Of a DNA stretch of 64,000 bases, positions 1 through 11,614 are shown one piece after another. The notes under the pieces were generated by a model. That model saw only the letters and a list, made by a program, of their open reading frames with translations. It was not told where the DNA came from and made no database searches. The translations under genes were made by a program, and so were the position numbers. This DNA comes from Arthonia radiata. Taxonomy: Eukaryota; Ascomycota; Arthoniomycetes; Arthoniales; Arthoniaceae. The DNA lies in the NCBI GenBank assembly GCA_002989075.1, contig PSQN01000014.1:868001-932000 (forward strand). The letters are read 5' to 3'. Position 1 is the stretch's first letter. Every line of letters begins with the position of its first letter.

Positions 1-957
1 GACACTCTCATCATCTGGGCCTGGGTTCGTATTCCCAACTCTATTGCCAAGTGCAGAAGGCCTCTTGCCGGACAGAATTACTGACCGTTTTCACGATAGG
101 TGTTCCTTCTCGTTGGAGCAGTCTTAGTGAATGTCGAGACTAGCCTGGGTTTTGGGCCAGCATATACACTACATTGCAGATGCGGAGCAGCATGCGCTCG
201 ATATACTCAAGTTCAACACTTTTTACCAGATGGATAACGTTATTTGCACGCTCTTGACGAAGATTTCAATCTGTCTCTTCATACTACGCATCAAAGACAA
301 CAGAAGTCTTCGCCTAACGTTCGCACTTTTCATGACCTTAATGGCGCTGGCGACTACCGGCGTCATCATCACGTTGGCACTGTCGTGCATTCCGTTACAG
401 AAACTCTGGAAGCCCGAGATGCCTGGCAAGTGTCTTCCGCTTCCCAATGTGTACATCGTGGCATACATTCAGTCTGCGTTTACCATATTGACGGATCTGG
501 CCTTGACGTTTTCACCGATCCTGATCCTCTGGCGTGTTCAGATCAAGCGCCGACGCAAGATACTCGTGTGCTTCTTGATGAGTCTGGGACTGGTTGCTAC
601 CATTTCAAACGCCCTGAGGAACTACTATCAGGATGGCCTGACGGGATCCGATCCGACCTGTAAGCGTCTTGAATACGTGTCGCGGTGATACGAATATATG
701 GCTAATTAACTTTGTGACCAGACGCCATGACCGGGGTGACGGTTCTTGCTGTCCTCGAGATGTCTTCAGGAATCATAGCAGCTTGCATACCGGCCTGCTC
801 CCCAATCGTGAAGCTCTGGAAAAAAGACAGCAGCACATATACAGGTGGATCGTATCAGATGAAGCACGTGGTGGCCTCGTCAGGTCGGGTCAGCAAAACG
901 TGGCCCAAAAGTCGAGAGTACGCAGAACTAGAGGACTGGCACATCCGCGCAATCTAG
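1..957 (+). CDS. Rhodopsin-domain (PTH11/SAT4-like) integral membrane protein, 5' end outside window
   Basis: Multi-pass membrane protein of the fungal rhodopsin-like family found in PTH11-type receptors. The main readable exon (131-659) carries the family signature of hydrophobic helices with a conserved TKISICLFILRI helix and a long SCIPLQKLWKPE loop. A canonical intron (660-721, GTAAGC...CCAG) joins it to a second exon giving YAMTGVTVLAVLEMSSGII and then a polar cytoplasmic tail ending at 957. Upstream, 105-150 reads as the preceding helix in another frame (FLLVGAVLVNVETSLGFG) and the frame changes near 150 within GGGTTTTGGG, so the gene may be frameshifted, or the ATG at 131 may be an internal methionine. 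The first exon lies before the window. Ligand unknown. Family call is firm; intactness is not. Confidence 0.7.
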
Positions 958-1727
958 CATCTGAACAGTGGAATGACTGCTTTGGATTGACACTGACATT
1001 GCTTGACTTCGGAACAGAGTATATGACCTCGGTGTCGTGCGCAGAGTCATCGATGCATATTTATCGAATGTTTAAGAACCAACCTCATTTTGTGGATATC
1101 TGGCTGGAGATTCTAGCCAAATTTGACACAGACACATTAATTGATTGGGGACCAGCATTTATTGCTATCTGAGAAGAGTTATATTCGCGGACCACGACTT
1201 CGCTTGCTTTCTAGGCCCATCTTTACCGGCTACCTGGCCCAAGAAATTGGCGCAGACGTCTAGGCACGATACTATCTGGCGATCTTAATTCTGAGAATGG
1301 CCTCATGATTTGGGTCATGAGACGTTCACTCAAACATGCACTGGGGGGCAGATGCGGAACTGGCTGCAATCACTCGATGTGACAGCAGGGGTGGCACCCG
1401 ACGATTGCTTTAGCGCGCCCCGCGTATTGCGCATCGCCTGTGCCGCGTACTTGCATTGAGCGGAGCGCACATCATGAGGCGTCGCGAGGCGTAGTGAGGC
1501 GTAGTCCAATTCGGCTTTGCCGGCGAACACACCCCAGCATCTCTATCGCACACTTCTTGCAATTGAGAGACTCGGCCCGTAAATGTCTCACAGGCATCAA
1601 CCAATCCCCCGCATCTCATATTACCTGTCGACGTACTTTCGAATCGCTGTCTACTGGCACCCAAAATGTGTTTGGAACTGTTACAAGCTACCGTCGACCC
1701 TTTGCCTCAAACTTCTCGTCGTTGAAC

Positions 1728-3837
1728 ATGACCCAACAAGACTCCAACCTTTCACGCTTAGCACTAGCATCTACAGCGACTGAGGAAGCAGGCTATGAGT
1801 TAGCGAAAATGGATCTGAAGAGCAAGATGTCCTCTGGAACGTCATCGTCGCCTGAAGACAGGGTCAACGACAACAACGAAGACGCAAAGATTCGACTGGG
1901 GGGATGGCAGCTACATGGGACCACATTCTCGTAAGTGCATCATAAGACACGGAAGAAGATATTGAATGACCGTTTGATATCATCACTAGGTCACTTTTTG
2001 GTGTTTTTCTTGCCAACCTGGAGGTCACGATAGTGAGCACGTCTCTTGTGACTATCACAGACTACTTCAAGAGCTTCAATCGCTCAAGTTGGATCATTAC
2101 GTCTTACCTCTTGACATACTGTGGTGAGTGGGAAAGGACCATGCCTCTTCGGCCGCCTACACAGTCCTGCATCATCCGAGTCTAATAGTCACAGGCTTTC
2201 TCATGATCTGGGCCAAGTTCAGCGACCACTTCGGGCGTAGACAGTCGCTGTGCTTGGCTTTGACAGTGTTCACTGTGGCATCAGCTAGCTGCGGTGCTGC
2301 GCAGACATCAGACCAGCTGTAAGCAGGCTCAAGACGTGGAGCACATGACAAAGTTACTTACCGTCTATAGCATCGTCTTTCGTGCCTTTCAGGGGATTGG
2401 AGGCTCTGGACTACTCTCCCTCAACTTTGTCATTCTTCCAGAGCTAGTGGAGCCGAGAAAGTACGCTTTGTACGCGGCTTTTACCTCAATAGCTGTCGTG
2501 CTTGGATTCCTCTTTGGCCCGCTATTCGCTGGGGGCATCGTCGGAAATACTACCTGGAGATGGATCTTCTTTCCGAAGTAAGTCTTCATTTTCCACTCTT
2601 GAACTCGCCCTCCAAGCTTCTCAGGTCTAATGCAAGTATCGTTTCTCAGCCTCCCGGCTTGTGTCGTCACACTAGTACTACTCGTCACTTCCATGCCGGC
2701 AAGCTTTCCATATGAGGCCCAAGCTAAGCCAACATTGCAATGGACAGCCCTTTGTGAGATCGATTTTGTTGGAGCTATCCTTGCCTTTGGGATTTCCGCT
2801 TTTCTAGTCAGTGCTCTCGAGATTGCTGGATCAAAATATGCTTGGTCCTCGGCACTGGTGATCGTCCTGCTTGTTCTCACAGGTCTTTGCATACTGGGTT
2901 TCTTGGTATGGGAGAAGATTGCGGATAGCAAGTTCCCTCATCACCAGGCTCTGCTCAGCTGGCGGCTGATGAGCGATCGGGTATTCATGGGGGTTGTTCT
3001 GTACGTCATTCCCTTTATATCAATCCATTGATCACTATACTGACTACTTCCGTGCTAGCATCACCTTCTTGAGTGGCGTACCATTCACCGTAGCAGTGAT
3101 ACAAATCCCACAACAGTGGCAGACGGTCGGCAGGACTAGCGCTCTCACGGCGGGTGTAAGACTCCTTCCTTACTCGCTACTCTACTCGGTTGGGACTATT
3201 GTCGCTATGATCTTGACTTCGAAACTCCACGTTCCTCCAGTTTTCGTCGTTTGGGCAGGCTCCGCTCTTCAGACTATTGGCTTCAGCGTGATCTCCTTCG
3301 CACCAGTCAAGATGGGAACTGCAAGGTATGCCTGTGAGACTGTGGTTGGTCTCGGAGTCGGTGCTGTGCTTGGTGTGTTGGTGCAGTTCACGCCGCAGTA
3401 CGTCCGTGGAAGAGATCAAGGTAAGTGTTGTTCGCCTTGCTGTAGGACATCATCAGTGGCTAAAAGAGCGTTTGCTGATCACTCTGAACAACACAGCCAT
3501 CGCAATGGGTGCCATCACGCAGTTTCGCGCCCTTGGGAGCGTGATCGGTTACGCAATCGCAACTAATGCCTTCAACGCATATATTGAGGATCATCTTACA
3601 GGTGTCCTACCCCCCGAGCAGGCAACGCGCGTCCTGGATTCTGTCAGCAGCACCACTGAAGACCTTCCGAAGAGTCTTCAAAGCGCAAGTCTCTCGGTAT
3701 TTTCGAACGCGTATGATTTGCAATTCGCGATCTTGATTGGCTTTGCAGCTGCTCAGGCACTGGGGGTAGGTCTCATGTGGGAAAAAAAAGTTGAGAAGAC
3801 TTATCTAGAGTCTTTCGCGGTCATACATATGTCATAG
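1728..3837 (+). CDS. MFS multidrug/toxin transporter, DHA2-like
   Basis: Proton-driven drug:H+ antiporter of the major facilitator superfamily in the plasma membrane. Seven exons join in frame: 1728-1930, 1990-2123, 2195-2318, 2371-2577, 2650-3000, 3059-3420 and 3497-3837, giving about 573 residues, the usual size for 14-helix DHA2 members. After a charged cytoplasmic N-terminus come LEVTIVSTSLVTI (helix 1), the motif-A loop AKFSDHFGRRQ, the motif-B-like RAFQGIGGSGL and WRWIFFPNLPACVVTLVLL. The acceptor of exon 5 at 2649 was chosen over two nearer AGs because only it keeps frame and restores the WRWIFF-N-LP motif. Start is at the ATG after an untranslated CT-rich stretch. It ends 35 bp from the convergent oxygenase; such pairs often belong to secondary metabolism, so export of a small molecule is the likely role. 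Substrate not predictable. Confidence 0.9.
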
Positions 3838-3872
3838 TGACTGAAAACTTTGGCTACGAGACACTCCTGCCC

Positions 3873-5067
3873 TCAATGATGGGCAAACTTTCGTCCTCCA
3901 GTCGTCCGAGGCCTCAATTCACCCTTCATGATTTGCATTGCTCTCGATGCCGCCCATTCTGACACGGGTCGCGTGTCCTCCGTTTCTCCCTCCGCCGACC
4001 GTGTGATGACCGGGCTCCTTAGCCTCCTCATCGTGGTGTCTCTCGAAGGTCTGACTAGATAAGCCAGGCTCTGCCTCGTGACGTTCGCTTGCTCGCCCGG
4101 GGGTCTGGCCACGCGGTGGAGTGCGCTTCGCAGTACACCTCCAGTCCACTCGACAATGGTGTCGCCAAGATTGATGAGTGCGCAACCCGGTTTAGGACGT
4201 ATAAAGCGCCAATTGTCATTGATGTTCTCACTTGAGGCCGGCAAGATCTGGAGGCCCCCTACAACATTGAACAGCATCGTGATGGTACCGATGTCAGTGT
4301 GACCGCCAAGAGTGATGCGGATGTCTTGCAGTGTGGGGTGGGTGACAGGGATGTGTCTGAGGGTTTCGCGAGAGGGCAGAGAGACGCGAGGGTCCCTGTC
4401 GGTAGCTCTAGCTTGCGGTCAAGCTGAGTCAAAATGATTGCGATCACGGCGTTGGCGTGTGTGAAGAAGGCTCGACACTCTTCACGGCGACCCTCAATCG
4501 GTTCAGGGTTGGTACGCGGGGCCGCGAGCCCAGTCATGTCGTCTTGGCCCAGCGTATACATCTCGGTCGCATCGAGCTTGCCATCATCGGTCTTGAGCTT
4601 GCCAGCAGCCTTGTACCTGAATCATTGGGGTCAGTTGAGCTGTCCAAGTAAATTTCAGACTTGACGAAAGCTTCCAGACTGTGCAGTTCAATACGGTCAC
4701 TTGCTAGACAACGTTGAATCGGAGAGTAGCTTGAGAAAGCCGGTGCTTCGCCAGAGGAGATGACGTACCCGAGCAAATCTTTTGGCAGATTGTAGGCAAA
4801 TGAGTCAAGCGTGGCCTTGTCCATATTCAAAGTCTCCTTGCCGATGTCGAACATCTGTGCGGCATCATGAAGAAGCTCTTTTCCCTTCTCTGAAGACTCT
4901 AGATTGAGCAGAAAAAAGCCATACTCCCTGCAAGCTTCGAAGAGACTATTCGCTTCAGTATGGTCACCGTTTGCTAGATTGTGCAGAGAGATCTCGGGGA
5001 GGTTGGCAACAGGGCAATCTGACGGAAATGCTGGACAGTGACTGAAGAGTTCAGAAAATGGCATCAT
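3873..5067 (-). CDS. 2-oxoglutarate/Fe(II)-dependent oxygenase (isopenicillin-N-synthase-like), apparent frameshift
   Basis: Non-haem iron dioxygenase. The N-terminal DIOX_N-type domain (exon 1, 4661-5067) has LPEISLHNL and CREYGFFLLNL. A 44-nt intron (4617-4660) restores the frame to YKAAGKLKTDDGKLDATEMY, typical of the family. The catalytic half has GGHTDIGTITMLFN (Fe-binding His and Asp), LQILP, LINLGDTIVEWTGG, SALHRV (third Fe ligand His) and TRQSLAYLVRP (the RxS 2-oxoglutarate clamp). Between PTGTLASL (about 4380) and THPTLQDIRITL (about 4335) the frame changes with no credible intron, so the copy carries a one-frame indel or a sequence error. It is convergent with the MFS gene. All catalytic residues are otherwise kept, which fits recent loss or an assembly error. 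Substrate unknown. Confidence 0.8.
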
Positions 5068-7373
5068 GAGCAGTGCAGCAACTCGTGATTCAGGAGTGTG
5101 ATGCTTAGCAAGAACAAGATTAAGGGCCCGTGCAAAAGCTGACTACGGCGAGAGAGTCGAAAACGCTGGTTTCAAAGGAAAAAGGAAAGAAAAGAGCGGG
5201 GTCAAAGTATGTTGACATGCAGCAACGCGTAAGGGCAAACGAAACGGAGATGACGATCACACGAGCCGCACCCATATGCGCTACATCATCTGGGATATAC
5301 ATGGGTTCTTGCAGATTCGCCTGCAGATGTGCGGCGCGCGATGTGTGCGAGGCAAACACGCGGGAGTAGATATCCAAAATTGCCGCTTTTGGAATGTTCG
5401 TATAGGACTTGGCCGCATCTCTGCATGCATTAAAGCTGGAACGGTACTACCTGATACTAATAGCTAGTACAACTCCACGCTGACGCTCCTGTAGGCACAA
5501 AGCCTGCGGATGCAAGGCAATCTGTAGGCAGCTGGTCTTCACGGCATCATTAGCAGCCGGAGTTCGCGTTCGCGGCATTGGAAGCGCATCCGTTGTGGGC
5601 CTCATCTATAGATTATTGGGATTGCCGACAATATACAGGCCACGCATGCATACGACAAGGCAGTTCAATCACGGCATCTGGTCCGCGCCCTGCGCTGGGG
5701 AAAAGGACGTCGGCCGCTGCCTGAGTTCAACGTGGACTGTGCCGCGCTTTACCTTGCTCACCTACAGGCTATAGCTATAGTTCTACATCTCGCCAAATCA
5801 TTGCCTCCTCCGATCAGTGGATCTCAGTCAAGGTGCACCCAGCTATGCCTTTTGAGCGCAGTACGCCTGAGTTAATTAATCCTTGATCGGACCTTGTTCT
5901 TCAGTTTGATTCCGCGAGTCTATAACCCACAGTCTCGTAGCGTCTCAGGGTCATGAAGAGCTCACAACTTGTAAGAGAAGACCCTGTGATCTTCGCTACT
6001 TAAAATCACTCCACTCTTTGGACGTGCCGCCTATTCAGTGGCGTCATTAACCTACTTGCTCTTATGAGCGCTGGTTGTTCTGACTTCACCTTTACCGAGG
6101 CAACTATTCTTGTTGGAACTGTAACTCAACATCAATGGTCACTGGTTCACCAGCTTGCAATCTGCCTACTGCTTGGCTTGAGTCGTCCGGATCGATTTGA
6201 ACTTTACTGGCTGAGGGCTTCGATCATTGCCGGCTTGTGGTGCCTACGATTCTCACTATTCAGTTTTGAGGCAATGTATACTCAGCAGAGTGGCTGGAGC
6301 TTTCCACAGGAAGCCACGGGCAAAGGTTCATTGTATCGAAGAAGTCTTCTGGTGGTCGATCAGAGTGCGGTTTAGAGCCGGACACCGCATCTGCTTCAAA
6401 ACAGCCTAAGGTAGCACCGCCAGGGTCTGCATATTATACAGTTGCCCTGAACAATGCAGTATGTTGACCAGTGAGGAGGTGAAGTCATATTCGCTCCTGC
6501 GTCAGTCAATGCATTGCTAATAAATAGCAGATATGCATACACATTGGTTCGCGCTTGTTCTAATCAGGGCTAGCTCAAGTGCCAAGCAAATTTTGGACGT
6601 TCTTTCACGCTCATTTTCCTTGAACCTTCACACTCGTCAATCATATCGAAGGAATCCAAGGACTCTCAAGCTCGATGATGGCGAACATGGATCAATGGCA
6701 TCGCACTGAGAGATTTTATGCAAGCACCAGGCAACTCCACCACAAAGACCTGTTTCAAACATCCCTACCTCCTTTAAACTTCTCCCCAAACCTCCGAGAC
6801 CAGGTCCACGGCAAACTCTATCGCGCCGAGCAGCTCAAACACTAGCGCAGAGCAACACCGACAGGAAGCGGGGCTTGAGGTTATATCTCCAAACTTAACA
6901 GACAGTCTCAGCCTCAGCTCCGCATTAAGCTTTTAAGCCCCATTGGCGCATCCCTGCCCTCGATCGGACGTGACCGAATAGCAGGCATTGCTCGCGCTTA
7001 ATCGGCGGCGATTGCGTTGCTTCCGAGGCTGGTCTGGGTGTGCTGGCTGAGATGGTGGATGTGAAGCACTGCTCGGCGCTGCATCCATGATCGAGACGCT
7101 GTGAGAAAGTATCGTCGGCGCCGATGGGGTTTCTGTAATCTTTCAGTGCGGCCTTGGCGGCATGGACCTTGTCGTCTCGGTCTTTGCTTGTTTTTGTAGA
7201 GGGATACAAATACCCTCTGTGTGCGCTGTTTGTAGGCTTGAAGGTTTGCAACCACATTCGTTCTTTTGGGAAACGCGGGCCGTTTTCTTACTTTCGTTCG
7301 TTTCTTGACTTTCTTTCACGCAACATTAGCATCGAAACGCACATCGACATCCATACACAAAGCAACATCCACC
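5068..7373. other. Intergenic, no gene recognised
   Basis: About 2.3 kb with only short open frames lacking family motifs or a consistent splice pattern. Probably holds the promoters of the oxygenase (reading left) and the cutinase (reading right). The last 60 bases before the cutinase ATG are A/C-rich, as in many fungal leaders. Confidence 0.5.
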
Positions 7374-8675
7374 ATGCTCTTCAAATCCTGCCTCGCGGCG
7401 GCGCTGCCCGCCCTCATCGTTGCTGCGCCGGCGCCCCAGCTCGGCGGCGGCGGCTCCTCCACCTCCAATGAGCTCAACCAGGGCCAGTGCGGCGCTGTGA
7501 CTGTTATTTACGCCCGTGGTACCACTGAGGGTGGCAATATTGGGTCTTGGTGAGTATCCCCACCCAATTTACAACCACTTGTTTGCTGATCAGTCCGTGC
7601 AGTACGTACTCACCCTCACCACGTCCCCATCCACGCCGATTCCCATTCCTTCCACCCCCGCCACGAATTCCACCCTCCTCACGCCCACCCCGCTTCCAAC
7701 CCTTCATTAACACCCCCCAGCCGTCGGCCCCGCCCTCAAAAAAGAGCTCGAGTCCCGCCTCGGCGCCAACCAAGTCGTCTTCCAAGGCGTGGACTACCCC
7801 GCCGCCGCCGGCGACAACGCCAAGCAGACCGGCAACAACCCCGGCGTGGCGCCCATGGTGCAGGGCGTGCAGACCGCGCTCTCCAAGTGCCCGAACACCA
7901 AGGTCGTCCTGTCCGGCTACTCGCAGGGCGGCATCGTCACACATGGCGCGATGAGCAAGCTGCAGCAGGGGCAGGTGAGCGCTGTGGTTATCTTTGGGGA
8001 TCCGTTGGTATGTGCTTTCCCCCCTTCCTTTCATGCTGTTTAAGTCTGGGTTGTGGTGTATCGTGCTGTGGTGTGTCGTTTTGTGATTGTTGGGGAAGAA
8101 GAGTGTATATGTATATGTACTAACACCACCCACACCAGTCCAAGCGCAAAGTCGACAACATCGACCCCTCCAACGTCAAGATCTTCTGCGCCCCCGGCGA
8201 CGGCGTCTGCAACGACTCGTTCGCCATCTCTGCGGCCCACCTGTCGTACGCCAGCGGTCAGGACATTCCGCAGGCCGCGCAGTTCATCCAGCAGAAGACT
8301 GCGGGTGGCAGTGGCGCCTCCGCTTCTGGGGGCTCGTCGTCTGGGTCCGCCTCCTCTGACTCCAGCTCGGCTGGCTCGACGCCGGCGGCTGGAGCGGGTG
8401 CTGGTGGTCTCGGCGGCCTCGGTGGCGCGAGCGGATCTGGCGGGCTGGGTGGCCTCGGAGGCTCGAGCGGATCTGGTGGCTTTGGTGGTCTGGGCGGATC
8501 CAGCGGGTCCAGCGGCCTTGGTGGTCTTGGTGGCTCCTCCGGCAGCTCTGACGCTTCTGGTAGCTCTGGCCTTGGTGGCTTTGGTGGACTTGGCGGGTCT
8601 TCGGCCTCTTCGGGCTCGTCGGGCTCGTCGGGCTCGTCGGGCCTCGGTGGCTTTGGGGGCTTGGGTGGCAAGTAA
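7374..8675 (+). CDS. Secreted cutinase with Gly/Ser/Leu-rich C-terminal tail
   Basis: Serine esterase of the cutinase family that cleaves cutin or similar polyesters outside the cell. A signal peptide (LAAALPALIVAA-APAP) precedes the mature enzyme. Seen: QCGAVTVIYARGTTEGGNIG, the nucleophile elbow GYSQGG (Ser), the disulphide cysteines (QCG, KCP, FCA, VCN), catalytic Asp in PGDGVCND and His in AAHLSY. Exon 1 is 7374-7549. Later exons start at 7721 and 8139, the last intron being 8008-8138 with a TACTAAC branch site. Exon 1 and the 7721 exon do not join in frame directly; an 8-nt micro-exon (7594-7601) between canonical sites would fix this. The last ~130 residues are GLGGLGG/SGSS repeats, far beyond a normal cutinase, perhaps a wall anchor or spacer. 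GC is higher than in its neighbours. Confidence 0.88.
8311..8672 (+). repeat. Imperfect Gly/Ser/Leu coding repeat in cutinase tail
   Basis: Short repeated coding units of GGLGGLGG and GSSGSS type fill the 3' third of the cutinase exon. The nucleotide units (such as GGTGGTCTCGGCGGC and TCGGGCTCG repeated) are close enough to slip in replication, so length is likely to vary between isolates. Confidence 0.8.
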
Positions 8676-9874
8676 GCGCGCCTTGACACGGACGGTGTTG
8701 GTGGGAACGACTACAATCACGGTTGCGTATGAGCATTAGAGCTGATGGAGTGGACTTTCGATTCTTGAGTGGATGGTTTGATGAGGTAGATGGTATTTGA
8801 TGTGAATGTATGGCTTTGATGCTACAGCTGGCTTGGTGCGTGTTGCTTGCGTTTTTTGGGCTTCCAAATGACCGGCTGAGCATTATGGCTGATAAGTTCG
8901 GCACTGGGGTCTTGCTGAAGATGGCTGTCTCGCCAGATGCGATATTTCATGAGGCGAGGATGAGCCGCATTATTCCTGGAGAGCCATGAGAGAGTGCGGC
9001 TGTTGCTCTTGTGATTAAGACAGGGATGGTCTTTATTACAGGAGCGGACAAGATCCAGTACATCGTGTTGATAATCGTGTCGCAACCGACGCTAATGACT
9101 TGGTATCACACGTCGTCGTCCTTAAATTAAGACATTCTCGGTGAGTCCCTTTCAATGAGACAACAGCATGTATTCTGGAACATCAATTTCACGTTGTCTT
9201 CCTGCATTTTTGCCCGAAACAGCTCGCAACCTAGATGGCCGCAAGGCAATCAGCTTCTTCCCGTCTGACCTCTGGCGTGCCAGATGGCCCGATAGTCTGC
9301 AAGCCACAACATTCATAGGTATCTCACCAATCCCACATCGATTTATGATCATTATCCACATTTTGCTGTATTCGATGACACCCATACCAATAATCGAAGG
9401 AGCAGTTGAGGCCGTAGACGCTGCACGTCGCACCGAAAGTGGTGTGAATCCCCACGCAGGGAACTTTGGGCGGGACACCAAAACGCCTGAGATGCTTGAC
9501 CACGAAGACTTTCATCAGAGGTCACTGTCGCTTTCTACCGTGATCCTGATAGCTTTTTGAACGCCGCTGACATGCCTAGTGTTCCACAAGAAAAGCGGGA
9601 AAAGATTCAACCGAGAGGGTCTAGGTTCTCGATAGACAGACAGTGGCTATGCCGGCCAGTAGTCCCGTCATAACGCTCGGTGCCCAATAGGACACAGTGC
9701 TGTTAGCAAAAAGTTCTTGTCGGATCAAGAGCAGTTGCAGAAGCTGTGGGCAGGGCTGTGCAAAGGTCAGTCTGAGTGCGCTGATCCATCGATCGAATGT
9801 GGCTCTTGAGCAGGCCCATATGGCCAGATGATGCTTGCTTGACGCGCCAGATAAACATCGACATTGATCGAAGA
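8676..9874. other. Intergenic, no gene recognised
   Basis: About 1.2 kb between the cutinase 3' end and the 3' end of the convergent membrane-protein gene. Open frames here, including one at 9168-9560, show no family motif or splice context. Confidence 0.5.
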
Positions 9875-11614
9875 TCACGCGTACAAAGCATCCATCACGA
9901 TGGCGCCAACCGCATTCCTCTCACTGCTTGTCCCTGCACACCGCACTGGATCAGTGGCGTCTTCGAAGTGGCAAGAATTGACAGCTTCGCTCTTGCTATC
10001 ACCATTCACACCACCCTTGTCGCCCCAAAATATTGGTTTGCCTTCCTTGCCCCATTCGTCAACCAAGCATGCCAACGTAGTAATGTGCCCAAAAACTGAC
10101 GGCTGCGGGCCCTTCGGCTTCCAGAAGGCGAGCCAAGTCGCAAACGATGCTATTACAAGGCAAAGCCAACAAAGACTGACGAGAGGCCATCCGCTAAAAG
10201 TCAAAAACACCAGGGTATCCACGGTGACGGGATTCCCAGTTATGGTACCGTTATTGGCGGCGAAAGCGACCTCACTCGATACTGTCGATCCAAAGATCCA
10301 GTGCATCGCTGCCTTGACGACATAGAGCGCAAGCATGGGTGGGGTCTGCAGGGTAAGTAAAACCTCCTCGGTTGTGTAAGCTGCTCCTATCGCCGACGGT
10401 CGGCCTTGCGGGGTTGACGCGCGTCGCCACACGAGCTCGTCTTGTATAGCGCCAACAATCTGTTCTACAAGATGAACGTCGAGGGTAAAAACTGTTTGCA
10501 TCGCGGCGCTAACAACAAGTAACACCAGATGGACTACCAGTGTCTGGTTCCTGACTGTTGGGACATACAGATTCGAGCGATCTGAATAGAGCCGGTTACC
10601 GCCAGTGCTGTGACGCATGCGGTATACAGTAAACCACACAACAAGCCAGACAAGCGTCGCGGCGAAGATGACCCAGAGGTATATCAGGATCCTTTTAGTG
10701 AGAGGGTTGGACTCGTAGAGACTAGGCTGTTTGGGCAGTGGTTTCGCCGGCTCATGCAGGTTTCCGCGCTTAGCGCAGGCTGTCAACGTCCCGAGAGAAT
10801 GGTCCGATGAGTTGGAGTCACTTTGATTCAGGCTTGCAACGTGGGCGGTAACAAAGGTGTTAGTGTCCCAAGTGATGATCAGACCGGTGGCTGTCCAAAA
10901 TGACCATGTCGCGAGAGCGGTCTGTCCAAGGAGTCCAATACCTAGGAAGAGAACACCCATGCCACTCACGATCGTACCACTTCCATGACCCTGCGCAAGC
11001 TTGATCTTGATGAACACCTGCGAAGCTGATGCGTATGAGATGATCAGAAAGAAGTTGTAGAGAATGACACTATACCATCTGAACGGCGGTGAAAAATGGG
11101 ATGTGATCAGAGTGCGAAGGTTTGTATTCCACTCGAGGCGATCCTCGGCCCACAGCGTCCAGCGAAGCGCGATGGAGTAAGTCACGCCTGACGCTTCGCT
11201 GAGGGCGGTTACCGCTGCAGTGAGGAGGAAAGACAGGAATCTGTTGAGCGCCGAGCTGGCATTGATGAACCATTCGCCCTTGGGGACAGCGAGCGTGCCT
11301 CGTACATCCCTGTCTATCCCAGCGATGGACCACGTGGCAATGGCGATTCGAGGTTTCGTGATTATCACGATCGAAGCGACCAAACACACAAGGGAGGCGA
11401 CCCAGCTCATTACAAGGCCCGCAATGCAGAGGATCTTGAGACCAGGTCCTTTGTTGAAGGTGCGAGGTCGAGACCAAGGTTGAGGTGAAGTGTTGGGCGG
11501 GAGATCCTTGAGGACAGACAATACGCTTTGCTTCATGGAAGAGATGTTACTGTGGTACACGTCTACTACGCGTCCGAGCGCGAAAATTGTCCTGGAGTAC
11601 TCACCCGACGCCAA
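9875..11614 (-). CDS. Multi-pass membrane protein of unknown function (579 aa)
   Basis: A single uninterrupted frame of 579 residues, which is long for this window and strong evidence for a real gene. Hydrophobic segments recur: near residues 60-85 (LCIAGLVMSWVASLVCLVAS), 125-140, 180-205, 215-260, 315-340 (YLWVIFAATLVWLVVWFTVY), 365-390 and 485-510. This suggests about eight or nine membrane spans with a long charged loop near 265-310. The family is not recognised; similar large fungal membrane proteins of unknown role are common and often lineage-restricted. The first ATG is used; a second in-frame methionine (SSMKQSVLS) lies about 27 residues in. Its 3' end faces the cutinase. No enzymatic motif was seen. 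Confidence 0.75.
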   Translation of the reverse strand: MASGEYSRTIFALGRVVDVYHSNISSMKQSVLSVLKDLPPNTSPQPWSRPRTFNKGPGLKILCIAGLVMSWVASLVCLVASIVIITKPRIAIATWSIAGIDRDVRGTLAVPKGEWFINASSALNRFLSFLLTAAVTALSEASGVTYSIALRWTLWAEDRLEWNTNLRTLITSHFSPPFRWYSVILYNFFLIISYASASQVFIKIKLAQGHGSGTIVSGMGVLFLGIGLLGQTALATWSFWTATGLIITWDTNTFVTAHVASLNQSDSNSSDHSLGTLTACAKRGNLHEPAKPLPKQPSLYESNPLTKRILIYLWVIFAATLVWLVVWFTVYRMRHSTGGNRLYSDRSNLYVPTVRNQTLVVHLVLLVVSAAMQTVFTLDVHLVEQIVGAIQDELVWRRASTPQGRPSAIGAAYTTEEVLLTLQTPPMLALYVVKAAMHWIFGSTVSSEVAFAANNGTITGNPVTVDTLVFLTFSGWPLVSLCWLCLVIASFATWLAFWKPKGPQPSVFGHITTLACLVDEWGKEGKPIFWGDKGGVNGDSKSEAVNSCHFEDATDPVRCAGTSSERNAVGAIVMDALYA

